Origin: Ornithinimicrobium sufpigmenti
GTDB taxonomy: Bacteria > Actinomycetota > Actinomycetes > Actinomycetales > Dermatophilaceae
Assembly: GCF_004322775.1 (NCBI RefSeq)
Contig: NZ_CP036403.1
Span: forward strand, 2,356,001-2,420,000
Length of the DNA stretch: 64,000 nt
Reading direction: 5' to 3'
Shown: positions 45,348 to 53,981 of the stretch, piece after piece
How the letters are laid out: each line of letters opens with the position of its first letter
Numbering within the stretch: the stretch's first letter is position 1
The notes under the pieces: generated by a model
Told to the model about the DNA's origin: nothing
Seen by the model: the letters and a program-made list of their open reading frames with translations, nothing else
The model's database searches: none
Program-made: the position numbers and the translations under genes

Positions 45348-46368
45348 CCAGCAGCCCGGATCGTCGCCCTCCGAGGACGACCGCCTCCCGGACGAGGGCG
45401 CCAACGAGGTGACCGACCACGCCGGTGACTTCGGCGTCGTCGTCCTCGACGAGGCCGGTGACCCCGTGGAGACGCTCGAGGTCCAGCCCACCCACCAGGT
45501 GCAGGCCGACCACGACCTGGCGACCGGGCCCTCGGCGCCCGGCGTGGGCAAGAAGGACCCGATCCTCGTCGCCGACAACATCACCCGCAGCTTCGGTGGC
45601 ATCAAGGCCGTCGAGGTGGAGCACCTGGAGATCCCCCGCAACGCGATCACCGCGTTGATCGGCCCGAACGGTGCCGGTAAGACGACCCTGTTCAACCTGC
45701 TCTCCGGCTTCGACAAGCCGGACAGCGGCGAGTGGTCCTTCAACGGGCGCTCGCTGGCCGGCATCCCGGCCTGGAAGGCGGCCCGTCGCGGGCAGGTCCG
45801 CACCTTCCAGCTGACCAAGGTGCTGCAGCGGCTGACCGTGCTCGAGAGCATGAAGCTCGGTGCGTCGAAGCAGACCGGGGAGCGGATGCTCGCCAGCGTC
45901 CTGCCCTTCCTCTGGCGCTCGCAGGAGAAGGAGAACGAGGCGCGCGCCCTGGAGCTGCTGAAGAAGTTCAAGCTCTACGACAAGCGCGACGACTACTCCG
46001 CGGCACTGTCCGGCGGGCAGCGCAAGCTGCTGGAGATGGCTCGCGCCCTGATGACCGACCCCGAGTTCATCCTGCTGGACGAGCCGATGGCCGGGGTCAA
46101 CCCAGCTCTCGTGCAGTCCTTGCTCGACCACGTCATCGACCTCAAGAAGGAGGGCATGACGGTCCTCTTCGTCGAGCACGACATGCACATGGTCCGGCAC
46201 ATCGCCGACTGGGTCGTGGTGATGGCGGAGGGCCGCATCGTGGCCGAGGGACCGCCCGACGAGGTGATGAGAGACCCGGCCGTCGTGGATGCCTACCTGG
46301 GCAGCCACCTGGACGACGACCTCGGCCAGATCACCGGCCGCTACGACGCGGAGGGAAACCGACTGTGA
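45337..46368 (+). CDS. livG: Branched-chain amino-acid ABC transporter ATPase LivG
   Basis: One of two ATPases of the importer, 343 residues, longer than the usual ~260. The TTG at 45337 follows AAGGAG by 8 bases and lies inside livM, overlapping it by 11 bases. The first ~73 residues are acidic and of low complexity (no known domain), then the ABC core starts at LVADNITRSFGG. Walker A is LIGPNGAGKTTLF, signature SAALSGGQRKLLEMARALM, Walker B FILLDEPMAGVNP, H-loop LFVEHDMHMV. A start closer to the core is possible, but no other good ribosome site was seen. Confidence 0.92.
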   Translation: MSSNQQPGSSPSEDDRLPDEGANEVTDHAGDFGVVVLDEAGDPVETLEVQPTHQVQADHDLATGPSAPGVGKKDPILVADNITRSFGGIKAVEVEHLEIPRNAITALIGPNGAGKTTLFNLLSGFDKPDSGEWSFNGRSLAGIPAWKAARRGQVRTFQLTKVLQRLTVLESMKLGASKQTGERMLASVLPFLWRSQEKENEARALELLKKFKLYDKRDDYSAALSGGQRKLLEMARALMTDPEFILLDEPMAGVNPALVQSLLDHVIDLKKEGMTVLFVEHDMHMVRHIADWVVVMAEGRIVAEGPPDEVMRDPAVVDAYLGSHLDDDLGQITGRYDAEGNRL

Positions 46369-47150
46369 CCACGACAGGCACCGCCCCCCGGCCGGCGGAC
46401 CAGCCCGCCCCGGACCCGAACCCGGACCTGGTGGTCGACGTGCAGAGCGTCACCGCCGGCTACCTGCCCGGTATCAACATCCTCACCGACACCAACCTGC
46501 AGGCCTACGACGGCGAGCTGATCGGCATCATCGGGCCCAACGGGGCCGGCAAGTCGACGCTGCTGAAGGCGATCTTCGGCCTGGTCAACGTGCGCTCGGG
46601 CGCCATCCTGCTGCGCGGTGACGAGATCACCAACCTCAAGGCCAACAAGCTGGTCAGCAAGGGGGTCGGCCTGGTCCCCCAGACCGAGAACGTCTTCCCC
46701 ACCCTGACCATCCGGGAGAACCTGGAGATGGGCGCCTACCAGCGCCCCTCCCGGACCAGGGAGAGCATCGACTTCGTCGTCGACATCTTCCCGGCCCTGA
46801 AGGACCGGATGAACCAGGTGGCCGGCTCGCTCAGCGGCGGCGAGCGGCAGATGGTGGCGATGTCGCGGGCGCTGATGATGCGCCCGGACGTCCTGCTCCT
46901 GGACGAGCCGTCGGCCGGCCTGTCGCCGGTGCGCCAGGACGACGCCTTCATGCGGGTCTCCTCGATCAACCAGGCCGGTGTGACCGTGATCATGGTCGAG
47001 CAGAACGCCCGGCGCTGCCTGCAGATCTGCGACCGCGCCTACGTGCTCGACCAGGGCCGGGACGCCCATACCGGGACGGGTCGGGAGCTGCTCAACGACG
47101 AGAAGGTCATCGGGCTCTACCTCGGCACCCTGGGGCAGGACAGCGCCTAG
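46365..47150 (+). CDS. livF: Branched-chain amino-acid ABC transporter ATPase LivF
   Basis: Second ATPase, 261 residues. The GTG overlaps the livG stop (GTGA). After a Pro-rich ~20-residue start the core has Walker A IGPNGAGKSTLLKAI, the LivF-type VGLVPQTENVFPTLTIRENLEMGAY, signature GSLSGGERQMVAMSRALM and Walker B VLLLDEPSAGLSP. LivG and LivF should pair beneath LivH and LivM. A strong bidirectional hairpin follows. Confidence 0.95.
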   Translation: MTTTGTAPRPADQPAPDPNPDLVVDVQSVTAGYLPGINILTDTNLQAYDGELIGIIGPNGAGKSTLLKAIFGLVNVRSGAILLRGDEITNLKANKLVSKGVGLVPQTENVFPTLTIRENLEMGAYQRPSRTRESIDFVVDIFPALKDRMNQVAGSLSGGERQMVAMSRALMMRPDVLLLDEPSAGLSPVRQDDAFMRVSSINQAGVTVIMVEQNARRCLQICDRAYVLDQGRDAHTGTGRELLNDEKVIGLYLGTLGQDSA

Positions 47151-47211
47151 CCGGAGCAGGGCGTCCGTCGGCTCTGCCTTCGCGCTCCGCACCGACTCCG
47201 CACACACGAAG

Positions 47212-47243
47212 GAGGGCCCCGGGACCATCGTCCCGGGGCCCTC
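47212..47243. terminator. Bidirectional terminator between livF and the binding-protein gene
   Basis: A perfect 14-base stem, GAGGGCCCCGGGAC with GTCCCGGGGCCCTC, around the loop CATC. It serves the convergent livF and livJ-like genes. Confidence 0.88.
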
Positions 47244-47270
47244 GCTCGTCCTGCGTGGTGGGCGTGCGCC

Positions 47271-48596
47271 TCAGTTCATGCGGACGAGGCTGTTCTCACC
47301 GTCGTACTCGAAGATGCCGATGGTGGCCTCGGTCGGGTCACCGTTCTCGTCGAAGGTGATCGGACCGGAGGGGCCGTCGTAGTCCACGACCTCACCGTCG
47401 ATGATGGCCTGCGCGGCGTCAGCGAAGGTGTCGTACTTGGTGCCGCCGCCAGCACCGCCGGAGACCTCCTGCATCTTGGCGGCCATGTCCGGCCCGTCCA
47501 CCGAGTTGGCGGCGAGCGCGGCCAGCGCGGCCAGGATCACGGCGTCGTAGGACTCCGCCGCGTAGTTCCAGTTCTCCAGCTCGGGGTTGCCCTCAGCGGT
47601 CCAGACCTCGTTCAGCTGGTTGCGGAAGTCGTCGCCCAGGTCCGGGCCGGGCTGGGTGCCTTTGGAGCCCTCGAGCATGCCCGGGTTGAAGTCCTCGCTG
47701 TAGTCGGCGATGTTGCCGTCGACGAAGTAGAGGTTGCCGGTGTCGAAGCCGGCGGCCTCGATGGCCGGCAGGATGGTCTTGATCTCCTCGAAGGTGATCA
47801 TCGCGATCGCGTCGGGGTTCTCGGCCAGCACCGAGCTGATCTGCGCGTCGAAGGTGGTGTCGCCGGCGTTGTAGGACTCGCTGGCCACGACCGTGCCGGC
47901 GGCGGCCTCGAAGGTCTCGGTGAGCGTCGCCTCCAGACCGGTGCCGTAGGCGTCGTTCAGGTAGATGATGCCCAGGTTGGCCACACCGTCCTGGGCGATG
48001 AGGTTGCCCAGCACCTCACCCTGCAACAGGTCGGAGGGCGCGGTGCGCCAGTAGAGGTTGTTGTCGTCCCAGTCGGTGAACTCCGCGGCCGTGTTCGCCG
48101 GGGAGATCATCAACCGCTCCGCCGCCACGACCTCGTCGATGAACAGCTTGGACACGCCCGAGGACGCCGCACCCACGATGACGTGGTTGCCGGCGTTCAG
48201 CAGCTGCGGGACGGTCGTGGCGTAGGCCCTGTTGTCCGGGTCACCGGAGTCGCCGAGGGTGACCTCGACGGTGATGCCGAGGTCGGCCTCGTTGATGTGC
48301 TTCTCGGCGAGCAGGACGCCCGCCTCCTCGGGCGGGCCCAGGAAGGCCAGGGCGCCGGTCTGCGGCAGCACGGTGCCGACCTGCAGGGTCAGGTCGCGCT
48401 CACCGGCCTGGCCGGTGGCCTCACCGGCCTCGGTGTCGGTGTCGGTGTCGGTCTCGGCTCCCGTGCTGGCGGGCTCGCCGTTGTCGGTGTCGTCTCCTCC
48501 GTTGCCGCAGGCCGCCAACATCAGGGTGGCGGCGGCCACTGCAGCAATCCCGCGGGTGGTCACGGACGCGCGTGAGCGAAGAGAGGTTGTGCGCAT
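47271..48596 (-). CDS. livJ: Branched-chain amino-acid ABC transporter substrate-binding lipoprotein
   Basis: Periplasmic-binding-protein-type lipoprotein (Peripla_BP_6), 441 residues. Signal peptide with lipobox LMLAAC (Cys about 31), then an Asp/Thr-rich linker (TDTDTDTEAGEA), then the binding domain (LQVGTVLPQTGALAFLGPPEEAGVLLA, VIVGAASSGVSK, LGIIYLNDAYG). GAGGAG precedes the ATG. It is convergent with livHMGF and separately transcribed, so receptor and transporter can be made at different levels. True ligand not provable from sequence. Confidence 0.93.
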   Translation of the reverse strand: MRTTSLRSRASVTTRGIAAVAAATLMLAACGNGGDDTDNGEPASTGAETDTDTDTEAGEATGQAGERDLTLQVGTVLPQTGALAFLGPPEEAGVLLAEKHINEADLGITVEVTLGDSGDPDNRAYATTVPQLLNAGNHVIVGAASSGVSKLFIDEVVAAERLMISPANTAAEFTDWDDNNLYWRTAPSDLLQGEVLGNLIAQDGVANLGIIYLNDAYGTGLEATLTETFEAAAGTVVASESYNAGDTTFDAQISSVLAENPDAIAMITFEEIKTILPAIEAAGFDTGNLYFVDGNIADYSEDFNPGMLEGSKGTQPGPDLGDDFRNQLNEVWTAEGNPELENWNYAAESYDAVILAALAALAANSVDGPDMAAKMQEVSGGAGGGTKYDTFADAAQAIIDGEVVDYDGPSGPITFDENGDPTEATIGIFEYDGENSLVRMN

Positions 48597-48647
48597 GGTG
48601 CTCCTCGTGTCGATGTGGCGGCAGCGGTGCCGTCACGGTGTGCCCTG

Positions 48648-48676
48648 AACCTAGGTTGCTGGTCAAGGGTTGACAA
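48648..48676 (-). promoter_or_regulatory. livJ promoter (-35 TTGTCA, -10 TAGGTT) with overlapping palindrome
   Basis: On the minus strand TTGTCA and TAGGTT are exactly 17 bases apart. The -10 lies within the perfect 10-base palindrome AACCTAGGTT (48648-48657), which could be an operator. The leader would be about 45 bases. Confidence 0.65.
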
Positions 48677-48793
48677 GGGTGCCGCGGGCCAACCGGTCCG
48701 ATTGTGCCCACATCGTTACCTAGGCCCGCGACCCGCATCTCATCGGCCGCGCCGGCTGCGGTCCTGCCGCGTCCCGGGAGGGTCCCGGAGGGG

Positions 48794-51510
48794 TCAGTGA
48801 GCAGCCTGGTGCCAGGTGCGGCCCATGCCCACGCTGACGTCCAGCGGCACCGAGAGGTGGGCGGCCGCGCCCATCTGCTCGCGCACCAGCGCCTCGACCT
48901 GCTGCTCCTCGCCCGGGGCGACCTCCAGCACCAGCTCGTCGTGCACCTGGAGCAGCATCCGCGAGGCGAGGCCCTGGTCGCGCAGCGCCTGCTCGGTGCG
49001 GAGCATGGCGATCTTGATGAGGTCGGCGGCCGAGCCCTGGATGGGCGCGTTGAGGGCCATCCGCTCGGCCATCTCCCGCCGCTGCCGGTTGTCGCTCAGC
49101 AGGTCCGGCAGGTGCCGGCGACGGCCCAGGATGGTCTCGGTGAAGCCGCTGCGCCGGGCCTCGGCGACGATGTCGCGCAGGTAGTCACGGACGCCGCCGA
49201 AGCGCTCGAAGTACTCTTCCATCAGGCCCTTGGCCTCGCTGGTGGAGATGCCCAGCTGCTTGGACAGCCCGAACGCGGACAGGCCGTAGGCCAGGCCGTA
49301 GCTCATCGCCTTGACCTTGGCCCGCATCTCGGAGGTGACCTCCTGGGGCTCGACGCCGAAGACGCGGGAGCCGACGAAGCGGTGCAGGTCCTCACCGGTG
49401 CGGAAGGCCTCGATGAGCCCCTCGTCACCGGAGAGGTGGGCCATGATCCGCATCTCGATCTGGCTGTAGTCGGCGGACATGAGCGAGGCGTAGTCCACCC
49501 CGGCCCCGGCGTCGCGGCCGACGACGAAGACCTCCCGCAACCGCCGCCCCTCCTCGGTGCGGATCGGGATGTTCTGCAGGTTGGGCTCGGTCGAGCTGAG
49601 CCGGCCGGTGGCCGCGATCGTCTGCTGGTAGGTGGTGTGGATGCGCCCGTCGTCGGCGACCGACTTGATCAGGCCCTCGGCGGTCACCCGCAGCCGGGAC
49701 ACGTCGCGGTGGCGCAGCAGGGCCTCCAGGAACGGATGCTCGGTCTGGGCGAACAGCCCCGCCAACGCGTCGGCGTCGGTGGTGTAACCGGTCTTGGTGC
49801 GCCGGGTCTTGGGCAGCCCCAGGGTCTCGAAGAGCACCACCTGCAGCTGCTTGGGCGAGCCCAGGTTGACGGTGTCGTCGCCGATGGCGTCCCAGGCGTC
49901 CTGCTGCGCCTGCGCCATCCCGGCCGCGAACTCGCTCTCCAGGGCCTGCAGGGCGTCCAGGTCGACGGCGATCCCGGCCTGCTCCATCCGCCGCAGCACC
50001 CCGACCAGCGGCAGCTCCACCTCCCGCAGCAGCCGCTGCTCCTGCTCGTCGGCCAGCTCCTCGTCGAGCGCGACCGACAGGTCGTGCACCGCCCGGGCGT
50101 GCACCATCCCCGAGCGGGCCGCCGCGCGCTCCTGGGCGTCGTCCTCCGCGTCACCGAAGCTGAGGTCCAGCTGGCCCTGCGCCTCCTCCTGGCCGTCCTC
50201 CAGACGCAGCTCGCGCCGCAGGTGGCGCAGCGACAGGTCGGTCAGGTCGTAGGAGCGCTGGTCGGGCCGGATGAGGTAGGCCGCCAGGCCGGTGTCGCTG
50301 ACCACGCCCTCCATCGGCATACCGATGGTCTCCAGCGAGGCGATCTGTCCCTTGGCGTCGTGCAGGACCTTGGGGTGCGCCGGGTCGGCCAGCCAGGCGG
50401 CCAGCGCCCGCTCGTCCTCCGGCGCCGCGTCGGCCAGCTCGAGGTATGCGGCGTGGCTGGCCCCCGCCAGCGCGACCCCCGTCGCCTCCCCGGGGCCCGC
50501 GGCGGTGCGGGGAGCCGCGTGCACGACGACGGCGACCCGCTCCCCCGCTGGGGCGTGCTCGGCCAGCCAGGGCGCCAGCTCGCCCCCGCGCAGCAGAGTG
50601 CCCTCGAGGTCGATGCCCTCCTCGGCCTCGGTCTCGGCCGAGTCCAGCGTGGTGAACAGCCGCTCGCGCAGCACCCGGAACTCCAGGCCGTCGAAGACCC
50701 GGTGCACCTCCTCGCGGTCCCAGCCGCGGGCGGCCAGGTCCGCCACGGTGACCTCGAGGGGCACGTCGCCGACGAGCTGGTTGAGCCGGCGGTTGCGCAG
50801 CACCTGGTCCAGGTGGTCGCGCAGCGCCTGGCCGGCCTTGCCGGTGAGCTGGTCGGCGGCGGCGACGATGCCGGGGAGGTCGCGGTGCTGGGTGAGCCAC
50901 TTGGCCGCGGTCTTGGGGCCGACGCCGGGCACCCCCGGCAGGTTGTCCGAGCTTTCCCCCACCATGGCGGCCAGGTCGCTGTACAGGTGCGGGGGACGAG
51001 GTACTTCTCCCGGACCGCCTCGGGGGTCAGCCGCCAGGTCTCCGAGACACCGCGGACCGGGTAGAGCAGCAGGGTGCGCTCGTCCACCAGCTGCAGGGCG
51101 TCCCGGTCGCCGGAGAGGATGACGACCTCCATCCCCTCCTCGCGCGCCTGGCCGGTGAGGGTGGCGATGATGTCGTCCGCCTCATACCCCTCCACCTCCA
51201 GGTGCTGGATGCGCAGGGCGTCGAGCACCTCCTTGATGAGGTCGACCTGGCCCCTGAACTCGTCCGGCGTGCTGGCGCGGCCCGCCTTGTACTCGGCGTA
51301 CTCCTGGGTGCGGAAGGTCTGCCTGGACTTGTCGAAGGCGACCGCGATGTGCGTCGGCGCCTCGTCGCGCAGGACGTTGATGAGCATCGAGGTGAAGCCG
51401 TAGACCGCGTTGGTGCTCTGGCCCGTGGTGGTGGAGAAGTTCTCCACCGGGAGGGCGTAGAAGGCACGGTAGGCCACGGAGTGTCCGTCCAACAGCAGCA
51501 GTCGACTCAC
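48794..51510 (-). CDS. polA: DNA polymerase I, apparently frameshifted at a C run
   Basis: Repair and Okazaki-fragment polymerase. Two overlapping frames together form one polA. The N-terminal frame from GTG 51510 carries the 5'-nuclease (LLLDGHSVAYRAFYALP, EGYEADDIIATL, LSGDRDALQL) to about codon 172, EKYLV. The rest continues one frame away (LYSDLAAMVGESSDNLPGVPGVGPKTAAKWL) through motif A SADYSQIEMRIMAH and motif C LQVHDELVLEV. The shift is at five Gs at 50991-50995 (plus strand); one more base restores 905 residues, normal for actinobacteria. The -10 TAGGCT ends 7 bases before the GTG. Read literally, the gene is broken. Confidence 0.93.
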
Positions 51511-51517
51511 GCATGGC

Positions 51518-51523
51518 AGCCTA
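51518..51523 (-). promoter_or_regulatory. -10 box of a probable leaderless polA promoter
   Basis: TAGGCT on the minus strand, 7 bases before the polA GTG. The same hexamer precedes trpC and pyk. The divergent thioesterase ATG is only 7 bases away on the other side. Confidence 0.55.
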
Positions 51524-51529
51524 TGTCCC

Positions 51530-51967
51530 ATGGCCGACAATGCTCACCCCACGTCCGCGCTGCGCCCCGACGAGGTCCCGTTCGCGATGATCGGCACCCT
51601 GGCCGAGCGGATGGGGATGGAGCTGCTGGAGGCCGACGTGCAGCGCACCGTGGCCCGGATGCCGGTCGCGGGCAACACCCAGCCCTACGGTCTCCTGCAC
51701 GGGGGTGCCTCGGCGGCGCTCGCCGAGACCGTGGGGTCCATCGGGGCGGCGCTGCACGCCGGCGCCGACCGCATCGCCGTGGGGGTGGACCTCAACGCTA
51801 CCCACCACCGGGCCGTCCGCGACGGGCACGTGACAGCAGTCGCCACGCCGCTCTCGCTCGGCCGCTCCGTCGCTGCCTACGAGATCGTGGTGACCGACGA
51901 CGAGGGGCGTCGCGTGTGCACCGCCCGTCTCACCTGCGCGCTGCGCGAGCGCCCGCCCGGGGCCTGA
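51530..51967 (+). CDS. Hotdog-fold thioesterase (PaaI family)
   Basis: A 145-residue acyl-CoA thioesterase-like protein. GLLHGGASAALAETVGSIGA is the family's central helix with the HGG motif, followed by VGVDLNATHHRAVRDG and the terminal strand VCTARLTCAL. Proteins of this type hydrolyse aromatic or fatty acyl-CoA. The gene is divergent from polA with start codons 20 bases apart. M. tuberculosis has a similar gene in the same polA-pdtaR neighbourhood, as I recall. Confidence 0.9.
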   Translation: MADNAHPTSALRPDEVPFAMIGTLAERMGMELLEADVQRTVARMPVAGNTQPYGLLHGGASAALAETVGSIGAALHAGADRIAVGVDLNATHHRAVRDGHVTAVATPLSLGRSVAAYEIVVTDDEGRRVCTARLTCALRERPPGA

Positions 51968-52026
51968 GGCGTCAGCCACGACGGCCGGCCGCCGGGGTGG
52001 CCCAGGAGTCGCCGAAGGCGCGAAGC

Positions 52027-52800
52027 TCAGGTGACGGCAGCGGCGATGCTGACCAGCACGGGCGCGAAGACGAGCGCCGGGAGCAGGTCACCGACCGGGA
52101 CCTGCTTGATGTCGAGCAGCCGGAAGGCGATTCCGACCAGCAGCAGCCCGCCGGTGGCGGTCAGCGCCGCGATGTGCGCCTCCGGCACCACCGAACCCAG
52201 GGTGAGACCCACGAGGGTCAGCATGCCCTGGATGAGCGCCACCGACACCACGGAGAAGAGCACGCCGACCCCGAACGTGGAGGCGAACGCCATCGCGGCG
52301 AAGAAGTCCAGCGCCGACTTCAGGACCAGCTGGTCGATCCCCCGCCCGAGCCCGTCGGACAAGGAGCCGAGGATCGTCAGCGGGCCCACGCAGAAGAGCA
52401 GGGAGGCGGTCAGCCAGCCCTCGATGAACCGCTCCCGGGCGCCGGCACCGGTGCCCTCGGTCGGGCGCCCGAAGCGCTGGACCCAGTGCTGCACCAGGCC
52501 GGCGAGCGACTCCAGCCGTTGCTCGATCCGCAGCACCGCCCCGGTGATGCCGCCCAGGAGGAGGCTGCCGAGGACGATGAGGATGGGCACCCCACGCCCG
52601 ACGGTCTCCTCCAGGGCCGGAGAGGTCACGTCGAGGGCGGACAGGATCGCCATCAGCAGCGTCACCAGGCCCAGGCAGCTGGTGACGACCGAGCGCACGT
52701 GCGCCGAGAGCCGGTGGCCGGCGAGCATCCCCAGGGAGGCGCCGCCGAGGACCGCGACGATGTTGATGACGGTCCCCAGCCCGGGGAAGGCTCCATCCAT
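52027..52800 (-). CDS. DUF554 family membrane protein
   Basis: A 257-residue protein with about seven membrane helices, matching the YdfK/YqgA DUF554 family (GTVINIVAVLGGASLGMLAG at the start, LDFFAAMAFASTFGVGVLFS in the middle, GLLLVGIAFRLLDIKQVPVGDLLPALV at the end). Function unknown. The -10 TAGCCT (52812-52807) ends 6 bases before the ATG with no ribosome site. The last motif, LLDIKQVPVGDLLPAL, is highly conserved in the family. Confidence 0.88.
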   Translation of the reverse strand: MDGAFPGLGTVINIVAVLGGASLGMLAGHRLSAHVRSVVTSCLGLVTLLMAILSALDVTSPALEETVGRGVPILIVLGSLLLGGITGAVLRIEQRLESLAGLVQHWVQRFGRPTEGTGAGARERFIEGWLTASLLFCVGPLTILGSLSDGLGRGIDQLVLKSALDFFAAMAFASTFGVGVLFSVVSVALIQGMLTLVGLTLGSVVPEAHIAALTATGGLLLVGIAFRLLDIKQVPVGDLLPALVFAPVLVSIAAAVT

Positions 52801-52984
52801 GGCCGAAGGCTACGGCCCCGCCCTCTCCGACCTGCGGCAGGGTCGCGGGGTCTGGGGTCTCGGGGTATGGGCGTGCCGCTGGGGCGAGCGGCGCGTGCGC
52901 CTGGCTACCGGGCCGACCTGGCGAGTGGGCCTACCGCGTGGGCCTACCGCGTGGGCCGGGCGAGGACGGTCTGCCTGACGCGGC

Positions 52985-53743
52985 CTACTTCTTCGCGGGC
53001 ATGCCAGCGATGACGGCGTCGGCGACCTCGCGCATCGACAGGCGGCGGTCCATCGCCGCCTTCTGGATCCACCGGAAGGCGTCGGCCTCGGTGAGCTTGA
53101 GCTGGGTCATGAGCAGACCCTTGGCGCGGTCGACCCGCTTGCGGGTCTCGAACCGCTCCCCCAGGTCGGCGACCTCGGCCTCCAGCGCCTGGCGCTCGGC
53201 CCAGCGGGCGCGGGCGATGTCGATGGCCGGCAGCACGTCGGCGGCGCTGAACGGCTTGACGACGTAGGACATGACACCGGCGTCGCGGGCGCGCTCGACC
53301 AGGTTCTTGTCGCTGAACGCGGTGAGCATCACGACCGGGGCCACGCCGTCGCGGCCGATCTGCTCGGCGGCAGAGATCCCGTCCATGCCGGGCATCTTGA
53401 TGTCCATGACGACCATGTCGGGCTTGGTCTCCTGCGCCAGGGACACGGCCTGCTCGCCGTCGCTGGCCTGCCCGACGATGTGGTGGCCGGCCTCGGTCAG
53501 CATCTCGGCCAGGTCCATCCGGATGAGCGCCTCGTCCTCGGCGAGGAGGATGCGCAGACCCTGCGTCTCCGGCTCCTCAGCGTCTCCGCCGCCCCCGTCG
53601 ACGGCTGGCTCGGGGGCCCCGGCCTCGGTGCCCCCCTGCAGGGTGACGTCCGACGTCTCGTCCTGGGTGGTGTCCGCCCCCGTCGCTCCGGTCGGGTCCG
53701 ACGACTCCGTCGGATCGGTGCTGGGCGTCTTTGCTGCCGTCAC
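52985..53743 (-). CDS. pdtaR: ANTAR-domain response regulator, PdtaR-like
   Basis: Two-component regulator whose output binds RNA. The 252-residue protein has a Thr/Glu-rich N-terminus (about 60 residues, unstructured), a receiver domain (LLAEDEALIRMDLAEML, phospho-Asp in VVMDIKMPGMDG, VVKPF) and a C-terminal ANTAR domain (RVDRAKGLLMTQLKLTEADAF, RRLSMREVADAVI). It matches Rv1626/PdtaR in architecture and position next to polA and pyk. ANTAR proteins stop transcription terminators from forming. The GTG lies 6 bases after TAAGGT (53755-53750). The cognate kinase is not in the window. Confidence 0.93.
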   Translation of the reverse strand: MTAAKTPSTDPTESSDPTGATGADTTQDETSDVTLQGGTEAGAPEPAVDGGGGDAEEPETQGLRILLAEDEALIRMDLAEMLTEAGHHIVGQASDGEQAVSLAQETKPDMVVMDIKMPGMDGISAAEQIGRDGVAPVVMLTAFSDKNLVERARDAGVMSYVVKPFSAADVLPAIDIARARWAERQALEAEVADLGERFETRKRVDRAKGLLMTQLKLTEADAFRWIQKAAMDRRLSMREVADAVIAGMPAKK

Positions 53744-53805
53744 GCGTCTACCTTATCTTTCGCCGTGCTCTGCCGTCACGATCATCTGTCGCGAACCTGT
53801 ATGGG

Positions 53806-53888
53806 TGCCGGGAGCGGGACTTGAACCCGCACGCCCTTGCGGGCAGAGCATTTTGAGTGCCCCGTGTCTGCCGTTCCACCACCCCGGC
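53806..53888 (-). tRNA. tRNA-Leu (anticodon CAA)
   Basis: A type II tRNA of 83 bases on the minus strand. Acceptor GCCGGGG pairs with TCCCGGC (one G-T). The anticodon stem GGGCA/TGCTC holds the loop CTCAAAA, so the anticodon is CAA, reading the rare leucine codon TTG. A long variable arm and the T-loop TTCAAGT are present. The 3' CCA is not encoded. A -10 TATGCT lies about 45 bases upstream (53938-53933). Confidence 0.93.
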
Positions 53889-53897
53889 GGGGGGTGA

Positions 53898-53915
53898 CGG
53901 GCCCCGTGGGGCCCG
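53898..53915 (-). terminator. GC-rich hairpin between pyk and tRNA-Leu
   Basis: CGGGCCCC and GGGGCCCG pair with a two-base gap (so about a 7-base stem with a 4-base loop). It could end pyk transcripts or mark the 5' processing region of the tRNA. No T-tract. Confidence 0.45.
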
Positions 53916-53981
53916 CCTGTTCGATCCGGTACAGCATACCCGCCGGTCCGTGGCGACCGACGCGCGCTGAAGGCCCGCCTG

